This document shows positions 1-6,783 of a stretch of 20,990 nt of DNA, one piece after another. The notes beneath the pieces are model-generated. The model did not search any database. It had not been told where the DNA came from and saw only the letters and a program-made list of their open reading frames with translations. Position numbers and translations under genes: made by a program. This DNA is from Avanaerovorax sp964442135 (lineage in GTDB: Bacteria > Bacillota > Clostridia > Peptostreptococcales > Anaerovoracaceae): positions 1-20,990 of the forward strand of contig CAYTYN010000025.1 in assembly GCA_964442135.1 (NCBI GenBank), written 5' to 3'. Each line of letters begins with the position of its first letter. The first letter of the stretch is position 1.

Positions 1-7
1 GAAATCC

Positions 8-36
8 TTGACACTGTCCTTCTTAAGTGATATCAT
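8..36 (+). promoter_or_regulatory. Sigma-70/sigma-A type promoter of the cobalamin operon
   Basis: The -35 hexamer TTGACA (8-13) is a perfect consensus. It is followed after exactly 17 nt by TATCAT (31-36), five of six matches to TATAAT. Transcription would start near 42-45, just upstream of the riboswitch aptamer that begins near 57. The spacing and position before the riboswitch make this the obvious promoter for all 22 downstream genes. No other near-consensus promoter was noticed by eye. Confidence 0.85.
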
Positions 37-56
37 GAATTCGCAAGACAATTGAA

Positions 57-219
57 TGTATGACGGTCGCAGTATTATGCGTTAATAGAGAAGCAGGTGA
101 GAATCCTGCGCGGTCGCGCCGCTGTGAGGAATAGTTCCATCGTATTTATGTCACTGGAGATGTCTGGGAAGGCACGATGGGACGCACGATTTCCGAGCCA
201 GAAGAACTGCCGTGATACA
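57..219 (+). promoter_or_regulatory. Cobalamin (B12) riboswitch aptamer
   Basis: The leader matches the adenosylcobalamin riboswitch family. The 5' core contains AATAGAGAAGC followed by a hairpin with stem GCAGG (93-97)/CCTGC (105-109) and loop TGAGAAT. Next is GCGGTCGCGCCGCTGTG (110-126), the conserved B12-box core. The 3' conserved element GCCAGAAGAACTGCC lies at 197-211. Outer pairing closes the domain: TGTAT (57-61) with ATACA (215-219), ACGG (63-66) with CCGT (210-213), and CAGT (70-73) with ACTG (206-209). In this family, binding of the coenzyme lowers expression of cobalamin synthesis and cobalt transport genes, which fits the genes that follow. The variable middle part (130-190) was not folded in detail. 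Confidence 0.93.
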
Positions 220-224
220 GCCAA

Positions 225-257
225 TTTACACAGGTTACGAACGATGGCCGGTGTAAA
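225..257 (+). promoter_or_regulatory. Hairpin between aptamer and terminator (possible riboswitch expression-platform element)
   Basis: TTTACAC (225-231) pairs perfectly with GTGTAAA (251-257), and GG/CC inside extends the stem after one mismatch. The position just 3' of the aptamer core is where cobalamin riboswitches often carry a peripheral regulatory hairpin. The 3' arm can alternatively pair elsewhere: GTAAA (253-257) with TTTAC (270-274), or CACG (258-261) with CGTG (274-277). It may therefore take part in the switch. The pairing is seen in the sequence; the role is inferred. Confidence 0.5.
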
Positions 258-289
258 CACGCTCTTCTATTTACGTGAGAATGTGATGC

Positions 290-315
290 ACCTGCTGTTT
301 CAGGCAGGTTTTTTT
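290..315 (+). terminator. Rho-independent terminator of the riboswitch (attenuator)
   Basis: ACCTGC (290-295) and GCAGGT (304-309) form a 6-bp stem around an 8-nt loop, followed by a run of seven T (309-315) and then ATTT. It lies between the aptamer and cbiM, with no gene before it, so it is an attenuator rather than the end of an upstream operon. The expected behaviour is termination when the aptamer holds cobalamin and read-through when it does not. The 85 nt from here to cbiM (316-400) hold only the leader and the cbiM ribosome binding site. Confidence 0.85.
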
Positions 316-400
316 ATTTCGTCTGTGAGATGAGTCTCTTAAGGCGAAGGAGCGTGTGTTTTGTTATTTACTATTTCACTTTTTAGAAAAGGAGAAGAAA

Positions 401-1150
401 ATGACAAAGAGGCAAAGACGAATTATTATCGGACTGTCAGCCTTTGCGGCGATCTTTGCGATTGCCCCTGCGGCTGGCGCAATGCACATCATGGAAGGAT
501 ATCTGACGCCTTCCCACTGTGTGGTTTGGGGGATAATATGCATCCCGTTCCTTGTGGCCGGAATCACGTCCCTGAGGAAGACCGTTGACAACAACAGAAA
601 AAATATGACCCTCATAGCTATGGCAGGGGCGTTCATATTCGTAATATCATCGCTGAAGATTCCTTCGGTTACAGGAAGCTGTTCCCACATGACGGGTACG
701 GGTCTGGGCGCTGTTCTCTTCGGGCCTGCGGCTGTAAGCGTATTGGGAATCATAGTCCTGATCTTCCAGGCCGTGCTTTTGGCTCACGGAGGTCTCACCA
801 CATTGGGAGCCAATACATTTTCAATGGCAATCGCAGGGCCTTTCGTTTCCTTCGGCATATACAAGCTATGCTCGGCTCTGAAGGTCAATAAAAAGATTTC
901 CGTTTTCCTAGCAGCCGCTCTGGGAGATCTGTTCACATATTGCGTGACCGCCTTCCAGCTGGCCGTAGCCTATCCTTCGGAAGCCGGAGGCGTGGCGGCG
1001 TCTATGATAAAATTCCTGGGAGTATTCGCTCCTACCCAGCTTCCTCTCGCCGTAATAGAGGGAATTCTCACGGTGGTTATCGTAATAGGCCTGGAATCCT
1101 TCGCCAAACCGGAGCTGAGAGCCATAGGCTTTGTAAAGGAGGGGAAGTAA
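401..1150 (+). CDS. cbiM: CbiM, substrate-capture membrane subunit of the ECF cobalt transporter
   Basis: Integral membrane S-component that binds Co(II) and passes it to the CbiNQO unit; 249 aa. The ATG at 401 is preferred to an in-frame GTG at 356 because AAAAGGAG (387-394) precedes it with good spacing. The first 27 residues form a signal peptide (basic MTKRQRR, hydrophobic core, AGA). Cleavage after residue 27 exposes Met28-His29, the start MHIMEGYL typical of the family, whose N-terminal Met and second-residue His bind the metal. His96 in SCSHMTGTG is the likely third family ligand. The conserved AHGGLTTLGANTFSM lies near 128-142. Several hydrophobic segments follow to residue 235. Position directly behind a B12 riboswitch and before cbiN, cbiQ and cbiO argues for cobalt rather than nickel. 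Confidence 0.95.
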   Translation: MTKRQRRIIIGLSAFAAIFAIAPAAGAMHIMEGYLTPSHCVVWGIICIPFLVAGITSLRKTVDNNRKNMTLIAMAGAFIFVISSLKIPSVTGSCSHMTGTGLGAVLFGPAAVSVLGIIVLIFQAVLLAHGGLTTLGANTFSMAIAGPFVSFGIYKLCSALKVNKKISVFLAAALGDLFTYCVTAFQLAVAYPSEAGGVAASMIKFLGVFAPTQLPLAVIEGILTVVIVIGLESFAKPELRAIGFVKEGK

Positions 1151-1151
1151 A

Positions 1152-1517
1152 ATGACGAAAGAGAAATCCAATAAAGCCCTGGTGGCTGTTTTGATTATAG
1201 CTGTAGTGCTCATAGCCGCGATTCCGTTTTTGGCTCTGAAGGGAGCAGACTTCGGCGGTTCTGATGACGCCGGCAGCGAAATGGTGGCAGAGATACAGGG
1301 CGGAGATTATGAAGCCTGGTTCGAGCCTGTTTTGGAGCAGTACCTGGGCGGCGAAATACCGGGAGAGATAGAGAGTCTTCTGTTCTGTGTCCAGACGGGC
1401 ATAGGGGTAGGAATACTGGCCTTCTTCATGGGCAGGTTCTACGAGAGGAAGAAGCTGACGGACAAGCAGGAAGATGGATCCATTGATTTAGAAAGGGAAG
1501 GGAATGATAGTAGATAA
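1152..1517 (+). CDS. cbiN: CbiN, small auxiliary membrane subunit of the cobalt ECF transporter
   Basis: Two-helix membrane protein (121 aa) that works with CbiM in cobalt loading. Helix 1 is at about residues 9-29 and helix 2 at about 74-94, with an extracytoplasmic loop between them. The family signature is present: YEAWFEPV (53-60), then GEIPGEIESLLF (67-78) leading into the second helix. The start ATG is one nucleotide after the cbiM stop, with AAAGGAGG upstream at the end of cbiM. The C-terminal tail (about 98-121) is charged and slightly longer than in many CbiN proteins. Its last codons overlap the start of cbiQ, so the two are probably translationally coupled. The pairing with CbiM distinguishes it from nickel systems, which often use NikN or NikL. 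Confidence 0.93.
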   Translation: MTKEKSNKALVAVLIIAVVLIAAIPFLALKGADFGGSDDAGSEMVAEIQGGDYEAWFEPVLEQYLGGEIPGEIESLLFCVQTGIGVGILAFFMGRFYERKKLTDKQEDGSIDLEREGNDSR

Positions 1518-2280
1518 GCTCTGCTATACATCTAAACTGAGGTATGTGAACCCATATGAGAAATTCTTCTTCGCGATGCTGACTCTGATATTCGTCATTG
1601 TCAGTCGTTCCATTGCGATGGGAATAGTGGTTTTGATCCTCAACTGCTTTATGACGGTGAAAAAAGGAGGCATAAAGGCGGCTGAATACGGTCGCCTTAT
1701 GCTCGTTCCCGCGGGATTCATAATCCTCAGTACCATAGCAATAGTAATTAACTTTTCATCGGAGCCTATGGACGCCTTCGCTTTCAGGATAGGGGAAATC
1801 TATCTGACCGGAAGCTTTGCCGGTATGGAAAGAGCCTTAAGGCTGATCATAACCGCCATGGCGGCGGTGTCAAGCCTGTATTTCCTGTCCCTGAATACGA
1901 CTATGACTGATATACTGACAGTGCTGAACGGGTTTAAGTGTCCGGCCTTGCTGTCGGAGCTTATGCTTCTCATATACAGATATATCTTCATTCTCCTGGA
2001 TACCGCTCATAACATTTCGGTGGCTCAGAACGCCAGATTGGGCAATGTAAACATGAGGGCGCAGGTCAAGTCCTTCACATCCCTGGTGCAGATTCTGTTC
2101 GTTCGATCGATTAAGAGGTCAGAGGCTCTGTACGACGCCATGGAGGCGCGGTGTTACGATGGCAGGATTAGAGTTCTTACTGAGAATAGACCTATCAGGC
2201 CTGCAAACCTGTTGATTATAGGGGCCTTCGAAGGCGTCCTGCTCACGTGGACAGCGCTCCTTAAATTGAAAGGAATGTAG
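1504..2280 (+). CDS. cbiQ: CbiQ, transmembrane coupling (T) subunit of the cobalt ECF transporter
   Basis: T-component (258 aa) that links CbiM/N to the ATPase CbiO. It has hydrophobic segments at about 21-50, 66-84, 113-130, 147-166 and 236-255. The cytoplasmic coupling motifs are visible: AQNARLG (174-180) and AMEARCYDG (212-220). These correspond to the paired Ala-Arg-x motifs through which T-components contact the ATPase; the second is usually written with Gly where Cys217 stands here. The N-terminus (VDKLCYTSKLRYVNPYEKF) resembles clostridial CbiQ proteins. The ATG overlaps the 3' end of cbiN by 14 nt and has AAAGGGAAGGG directly before it. Confidence 0.93.
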   Translation: MIVDKLCYTSKLRYVNPYEKFFFAMLTLIFVIVSRSIAMGIVVLILNCFMTVKKGGIKAAEYGRLMLVPAGFIILSTIAIVINFSSEPMDAFAFRIGEIYLTGSFAGMERALRLIITAMAAVSSLYFLSLNTTMTDILTVLNGFKCPALLSELMLLIYRYIFILLDTAHNISVAQNARLGNVNMRAQVKSFTSLVQILFVRSIKRSEALYDAMEARCYDGRIRVLTENRPIRPANLLIIGAFEGVLLTWTALLKLKGM

Positions 2281-2289
2281 AAATCAAAG

Positions 2290-4290
2290 ATGAAAGATCT
2301 GATAATAAAGGCGGAGAACCTGGAGTTTACCTATGCAGGAGCGGACAGCCGCGCTCTCAGGGGATTCGATATAGAGATTGAAAGGGGCAGTAAGGTAGCC
2401 TTTCTCGGCGCCAACGGCGCAGGTAAATCCACGTTTTTCCTGTGCCTAAACGGGATTAACGTTCCTGACCGGGGAGCACTCTACATAGACGGGAAAAAAG
2501 CGTCCTACGACAAGGAGGGACTTAAGGAGCTTCGCAGGAAGGTGGGAATCGTCTTTCAGGATCCGGACAATCAGCTGTTTTCTGCCAGCGTATTTCAGGA
2601 AATCTCATTCGGGCCGCTGAATCTGGGAATGGACGAAGAAGAAGCAGAGAAAGCCGTGAGAGAAGTGATGAATCGGCTCAGCATTGACGGATTTTCCGAC
2701 AGGCCGGTACATTCCCTTTCAGGGGGCCAAAAGAAACAGGTGGCCATAGCCGATATAGTGGTTATGAATCCGGAGATCATAGTTTTAGATGAACCGGCTT
2801 CCTCCTTAGACCCAAAACATGCGGAAATAGTGGAGGGCATAGTGGAAGAGCTGACCGAAGACGGCATTACAGTTCTCATATCAACCCATGACGTGGATTT
2901 TGCGCTGAGATGGGCCGATGAGATAGCCGTAGTGGACGAGGGAAGAGTCTTAAGCTGCGGACGGCCGGAAGACATTTTTAAAGACCTGGATATCCTGAAA
3001 AAGGCCAATTTGAAAAAACCGGCCGTTCTGGATATATTCGATGAAATGAAGGATAAGGGGCTCGTACCCGGCGGTCAGCCCGTCCCCAGGGACGCTGAGG
3101 GTCTTAAAGAGCTTATACGGATAAATGATATAGCAAAGCCGGCAGAGAAGAAAGACTATGTGGTCAAAATGGCCAGACGGCTCAAAACGGGATACACCAC
3201 AGGCGCCTGCGCCGCTGCGGCCGCCGCGGCCGCAACGGAAATGGCGTTGACCGGACAGAGTGTGGCAGGAGCGTATGTGGAGCTTCCGAAGGGAGAGACG
3301 GCGGTTTTCTCCATCAACAACCAGGAGTTCAATAAAGGCTTTGGCCGCTGCTCAGTCACCAAGGACGGAGGAGACGACCCGGACGTAACTCACGGACTGG
3401 AGATATTCGCCGACGTCAGGCTCCATCAGGGAGAAGCTGAGAACCTCCCGTCTCCTGTCTCCGTAGACGGCGGGGAAGGCGTAGGCAGAGTGACTAGAGC
3501 CGGATTGAGAAGAGACGTGGGGAATGCCGCCATCAATCCGACGCCCCTTAAGATGATAGAAGAAAGCGTGGGAAAGGTTCTTAAAAGTCACGGGTCAGAA
3601 GCGGCGGCGGAAGTGATCATATCGGTTCCCGGGGGAGCCGAAACAGCTGAGAAGACCTTCAATCCCCGGCTGGGCATAGTGGACGGCATTTCCATATTGG
3701 GAACTACAGGCATAGTAGAGCCTATGAGCGAAAGGGCGCTGGTGGACACTGTAAAGGCAGAGGTAGACGTGTACAGAGCCGTCGACGGGGAAAAGATCAT
3801 AATAACTCCGGGTAACTTCGGAAGGGATTTCATAGAGGAATACCTGGGAATAGATATTGATAAGGCTGTGCAGTGCTCCAATTTCATAGGAGAGAGTCTG
3901 GATTACATAAAATATTCCGGCTTCAGAAGGATCATGCTGGTGGGACACACGGGAAAGCTTATAAAGCTGGCTTCCGGCATTATGAACACCCACTCCTCAT
4001 ACGCGGACGGGAGGATGGAGATCATCGCCTCTCACGCAGCGGCCAATGGAGCGGGAGCGGAGACGGTGAAGAGTATAATGAACTGCGTGACTACGGATCA
4101 GGCGCTGGACACCATAATAGGTGAACCGTATTATGAGGCGGTAAAGGAATCCATAACGGAAAAGGTTATGGAGCACCTGAGATTTCGTCTTAAGAACCAA
4201 TGCGAGATACAGGTGGTCATGTTCACCTCGGACAGAAATCACATAATGAAAAGCTCGGGAGCCGAGAAGCTTATAGAAGAGTTCAGGTAA
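2290..4290 (+). CDS. cbiO-cbiD: CbiO-CbiD fusion: cobalt transporter ATPase joined to cobalt-precorrin-5B C1-methyltransferase
   Basis: One open frame of 666 aa carries two proteins normally made separately. Residues 1-280 are CbiO, the ATPase of the cobalt ECF transporter. It has Walker A GANGAGKST (40-48), Q-loop Gln90 in VFQDPDNQ, signature LSGGQ (143-147), Walker B IIVLDE (163-168) and His200 of the H-loop. A linker (about 281-293) leads into CbiD from about 294, marked by RLKTGYTTGACAAA (297-310), VPGGAETAEKTFNPRLG (446-462), GTTGIVEPMS (471-480), ITPGNFG (505-511) and VGHTGKLIKLA (551-561). CbiD methylates C1 of cobalt-precorrin-5B using S-adenosylmethionine. A separate CbiD could only start near Val291 or Met294 (position 3169), where no convincing Shine-Dalgarno sequence exists. 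The upstream ribosome site for CbiO is weak (AAAGGA, about 15 nt from the ATG), suggesting coupling to cbiQ. A base-call error removing a stop is the main alternative. Confidence 0.92.
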   Translation: MKDLIIKAENLEFTYAGADSRALRGFDIEIERGSKVAFLGANGAGKSTFFLCLNGINVPDRGALYIDGKKASYDKEGLKELRRKVGIVFQDPDNQLFSASVFQEISFGPLNLGMDEEEAEKAVREVMNRLSIDGFSDRPVHSLSGGQKKQVAIADIVVMNPEIIVLDEPASSLDPKHAEIVEGIVEELTEDGITVLISTHDVDFALRWADEIAVVDEGRVLSCGRPEDIFKDLDILKKANLKKPAVLDIFDEMKDKGLVPGGQPVPRDAEGLKELIRINDIAKPAEKKDYVVKMARRLKTGYTTGACAAAAAAAATEMALTGQSVAGAYVELPKGETAVFSINNQEFNKGFGRCSVTKDGGDDPDVTHGLEIFADVRLHQGEAENLPSPVSVDGGEGVGRVTRAGLRRDVGNAAINPTPLKMIEESVGKVLKSHGSEAAAEVIISVPGGAETAEKTFNPRLGIVDGISILGTTGIVEPMSERALVDTVKAEVDVYRAVDGEKIIITPGNFGRDFIEEYLGIDIDKAVQCSNFIGESLDYIKYSGFRRIMLVGHTGKLIKLASGIMNTHSSYADGRMEIIASHAAANGAGAETVKSIMNCVTTDQALDTIIGEPYYEAVKESITEKVMEHLRFRLKNQCEIQVVMFTSDRNHIMKSSGAEKLIEEFR

Positions 4291-4303
4291 GATCAGTTAG
4301 GAC

Positions 4304-4307
4304 GGAG
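4304..4307 (+). promoter_or_regulatory. Ribosome binding site that selects the TTG start of cbiL
   Basis: GGAG at 4304-4307 lies 8 nt before a TTG at 4316. No in-frame ATG precedes the conserved GVGPGD motif, so this site with TTG is the only reasonable start for cbiL. The 25-nt gap between cbiD and cbiL holds nothing else. Confidence 0.75.
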
Positions 4308-4315
4308 AATATAAT

Positions 4316-4999
4316 TTGGAAAGAGGAAAATTTTTCGCAGTAGGTGTAGGCCCAGGAGACCCGGAGCTGATGACCGTAAAGGCTATAAAGACTATAGAAG
4401 GCTGTCCGGTGGTCGCGGCGGCGGACAGCGGAGGGCCTAGTAACATCGCCCTTAAAATAGCCGAAGGACATACCCAAGGAAAAGAGATAGTCATCTGCGA
4501 GATGCCTATGATCAGAAATAAGGAGAAGCTGAATCCTTTTCACGACAGCTCGGCAGAGAGGATTTCAGGAATTCTGGACGAGGGAAAGGATGTGGCGTTC
4601 ATAACTCTCGGGGATCCTGCCGTATACAGCAGCGTAATGTACGTATTGGAAAGGTTAAAGAAAAAGGGCTATGAGACGGAGATCGTACCGGGAATCACGT
4701 CGTTTTCGGCTGCCGCGGCGGCGCTGAAAATGCCCCTTTGCGAAAGAGACGAACCTCTTCATATAATACCTGCCTCCTATGAGAACACCGACCTTGACGA
4801 TCTCTACGGCACCAAGGTATATATGAAATCGGGTAAAGGGCTTCCTGAGCTGAGGGAAAGGCTCAGAGGCAGGAACGCCATGATGGTGGAAAACGCCACC
4901 ATGGAGGATGAAAGGATATATGGACGGTTAGACGATACCGAAGGTATGGCAGGATATTTTTCCCTGGTCATAGTGCCTGTGGAAAAGGGAGGCAAGTAG
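4316..4999 (+). CDS. cbiL: CbiL, cobalt-factor II (precorrin-2) C20-methyltransferase
   Basis: Cytoplasmic SAM-dependent tetrapyrrole methylase (227 aa) adding the C20 methyl group to cobalt-factor II, the first methylation after cobalt insertion. The class III methylase fold shows in GVGPGDPELMT (10-20), the GDPAVYSS loop (99-106) and EIVPGITSF (122-130). CERDEPLHIIPA (142-153) and the late VENATMEDE fit CbiL/CobI rather than CbiF or CbiH. Translation begins at TTG, giving MERGKFFAVGVGPGD. The length is normal for the family. It is separated from cbiO-cbiD by 25 nt and from cbiF by 3 nt. Whether it prefers the cobalt form cannot be read directly but follows from the anaerobic gene set. Confidence 0.92.
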   Translation: MERGKFFAVGVGPGDPELMTVKAIKTIEGCPVVAAADSGGPSNIALKIAEGHTQGKEIVICEMPMIRNKEKLNPFHDSSAERISGILDEGKDVAFITLGDPAVYSSVMYVLERLKKKGYETEIVPGITSFSAAAAALKMPLCERDEPLHIIPASYENTDLDDLYGTKVYMKSGKGLPELRERLRGRNAMMVENATMEDERIYGRLDDTEGMAGYFSLVIVPVEKGGK

Positions 5000-5002
5000 A
5001 AT

Positions 5003-5752
5003 ATGGTATATTTCATAGGAGCGGGTCCGGGAGCCGCCGACCTGATAACCGTAAGGGGCGCCGGAATTCTTGAAAAAGCGGACGTAATAATATACGCCGG
5101 GTCCTTAGTCAATCCGGAGCTTTTAGACTACGCCGGAGAGGGATGTAAAATATACAACAGCGCTTCAATGACACTGGAAGAAGTGATTGAGGTCATGAAG
5201 GAAAACCGAGAGAAAAGGGTGGTCAGGCTCCATACGGGGGATCCGTGTATATACGGAGCCATAAGGGAACAGATGGATTTTCTGGATGAGCTGGAGATAG
5301 AGTACGAGTATGTGCCGGGAGTAAGCTCCTTCATAGGAGCTGCGGCCGCTCTAAACGCCGAATACACCCTGCCTGACGTAAGCCAGACCGTAATTCTGAC
5401 CAGGATGGCGGGAAGAACTCCCGTTCCTGAAAAGGAAGAGATATCAAAGCTGGCGGAGCACGGCGCTACCATGATAATATTCCTAACATCTACCATGCTG
5501 TATGAACTGTCACGGCGGCTTATGGAAGGGGGTTACGCTCCCGATTCTCCCGCCGCCATCGTATACAAGGCCACGTGGCCGGATGAGAAGGTCGTAAGGA
5601 CCACTGTAGAAAATATAGGAAGGGCGGCGGAGGAAAACGGCATCGATAAAATGGCGTTGATCTTGGTGGGAGGCTTCCTAGGTGACAGATACCACAGATC
5701 TAAGCTGTACGACCCGGCATTTGCCCATCTGTTCAGAGAGGCGGCAAAATGA
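5003..5752 (+). CDS. cbiF: CbiF, cobalt-precorrin-4 C11-methyltransferase
   Basis: SAM-dependent methylase (249 aa) of the same fold as CbiL, acting at C11 of cobalt-precorrin-4. The N-terminal IGAGPGAADLITVRG (5-19) is followed by VIIYAGSLVNPELL (28-41), the stretch most diagnostic of CbiF/CobM. RLHTGDPCIYGAIREQ (75-90) and YVPGVSSF (103-110) complete the SAM pocket. The AALNAEYTLPDVSQTVILTR region and C-terminal FLGDRYHRSKLYDP match the family end. A purine-rich site (GGGAGG) at the end of cbiL precedes the ATG. The gene ends in an ATGA overlap with cbiG, the next enzyme to act on its product. Confidence 0.95.
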   Translation: MVYFIGAGPGAADLITVRGAGILEKADVIIYAGSLVNPELLDYAGEGCKIYNSASMTLEEVIEVMKENREKRVVRLHTGDPCIYGAIREQMDFLDELEIEYEYVPGVSSFIGAAAALNAEYTLPDVSQTVILTRMAGRTPVPEKEEISKLAEHGATMIIFLTSTMLYELSRRLMEGGYAPDSPAAIVYKATWPDEKVVRTTVENIGRAAEENGIDKMALILVGGFLGDRYHRSKLYDPAFAHLFREAAK

Positions 5753-6783
5753 AGGGTCGGGAAAGGATAACCATAGCCGCGTTTACGGACCCGGCTCTTG
5801 AGGTGGCTGAAACCGTAGGCGAAATTCTGGGACATGAAGGCTATGAAGGGGTGGTCACAGACGGCAGAAAGCTCCGGCTCAGGGACCGGATGGAGGAAAT
5901 CTTTAAAAGCTCCTCCTTCATAGTCTTCGTTTCGGCATGTGGTATCGCTGTAAGGATGACGGCTCCGCACATAAGGTCAAAGGATACTGACCCGGGAATT
6001 ATTGTCATAGACGAGAAGAAGCAGTTCGTCATATCCCTCCTTTCAGGCCATCTCGGAGGAGCCAATGAGCTTGCGGAAAGGCTTGCGCAAGGGCTGGGGG
6101 CAGTTCCGGTGATAACTACAGCCACCGACCTGAGCGGCAGGTTCGCCGTGGATTTGTGGACAAAGAGAGCAGGATGCGCCATAGAGGATATATCGAAGAT
6201 AAAGCACATATCGTCAGCTGTGCTCAAGGGAGAGAAAGTAGGACTGTATTCCGATTTTGACATCGAGGGAGCTCTGCCTGAGGAGCTTTACATGGGGGAT
6301 TCCGGCGCCTTTGGCATAGCGGTCAGCCTCTCAGGTACGTGCTCCCCCTTTGACGAAACGTTAAACGCCGTGCCCGGGATCGTTTCCATGGGAGCGGGAT
6401 GCAGGAGAGACACCGACCCTGACAGGTTCAAAGAGTTCGCTTTAGAGACCCTCGCCGAGAGGGACATATCCCTGAAATCCATAGAGTCTGTTTCCTCCAT
6501 AGACCTTAAAGCTGATGAGCTATGCCTTAAGAGCTTTTCCGAGGAGCTTGGCATACCTTTTTTGACATATTCCGCCTCTCAGCTAAACGAGGCCGGAGAT
6601 GAGGATTCTGTGGGCAGACCCTTCGGAGGCTCAGACTTCGTGAGAAGAACTACAGGCACAGACAACGTGTGTGAGAGAAGCGCTTTTCTCTCCTCAGGAA
6701 AGGGTAAGATTATTTTAGAGAAGACGGGCAGGGATGGGATGACGCTGGCTCTGGCTGAAAGAGATTGGAAGTGTAAATTTTGA
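5749..6783 (+). CDS. cbiG: CbiG, cobalt-precorrin-5A hydrolase
   Basis: Opens the delta-lactone of cobalt-precorrin-5A and releases acetaldehyde, completing anaerobic ring contraction; 344 aa, near the family norm. The N-terminal domain (about 1-125) contains VSACGIAVRMTAPHI (61-75), KDTDPGIIVID (78-88) and LLSGHLGGANELA (97-109). A variable middle part spans about 126-205. The C-terminal domain (about 207-344) shows VSMGAGCRRDTD (212-223), SSIDLKADE (249-257), SDFVRRTTGTDNVCERSA (295-312) and SSGKGKIILEK. CbiG exists only in the oxygen-independent route, so with CbiD it fixes the pathway type. The ATG overlaps the cbiF stop (ATGA). Confidence 0.93.
   Translation: MKGRERITIAAFTDPALEVAETVGEILGHEGYEGVVTDGRKLRLRDRMEEIFKSSSFIVFVSACGIAVRMTAPHIRSKDTDPGIIVIDEKKQFVISLLSGHLGGANELAERLAQGLGAVPVITTATDLSGRFAVDLWTKRAGCAIEDISKIKHISSAVLKGEKVGLYSDFDIEGALPEELYMGDSGAFGIAVSLSGTCSPFDETLNAVPGIVSMGAGCRRDTDPDRFKEFALETLAERDISLKSIESVSSIDLKADELCLKSFSEELGIPFLTYSASQLNEAGDEDSVGRPFGGSDFVRRTTGTDNVCERSAFLSSGKGKIILEKTGRDGMTLALAERDWKCKF
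6767..6771 (+). promoter_or_regulatory. Ribosome binding site that selects the TTG start of hemA
   Basis: GGAAG at 6767-6771 is 8 nt upstream of a TTG at 6780. The next in-frame ATG (6792) would be 20 nt away and would clip the first beta strand of HemA. The TTG overlaps the cbiG stop as TTGA, the same 4-nt coupling used at neighbouring junctions. Confidence 0.65.

Noticed and set aside
75..260. 61-codon open frame on the - strand over the riboswitch
   Set aside because: Antisense to a conserved structured RNA; no recognisable protein features and no promoter seen.
97..333. 78-codon open frame on the + strand across the leader
   Set aside because: It lies wholly on the riboswitch aptamer and terminator, has no ribosome binding site, and its composition is explained by the conserved RNA.
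356..400. Longer cbiM starting at GTG 356
   Set aside because: The added 15 residues would spoil the signal peptide's short basic N-terminus, and a strong Shine-Dalgarno sequence points to ATG 401.
6562..6590. TTGACA inside cbiG as a possible internal promoter for hemA and downstream genes
   Set aside because: At the proper 17-nt spacing the -10 position reads AAACGA, which does not resemble TATAAT; likely chance within coding sequence.
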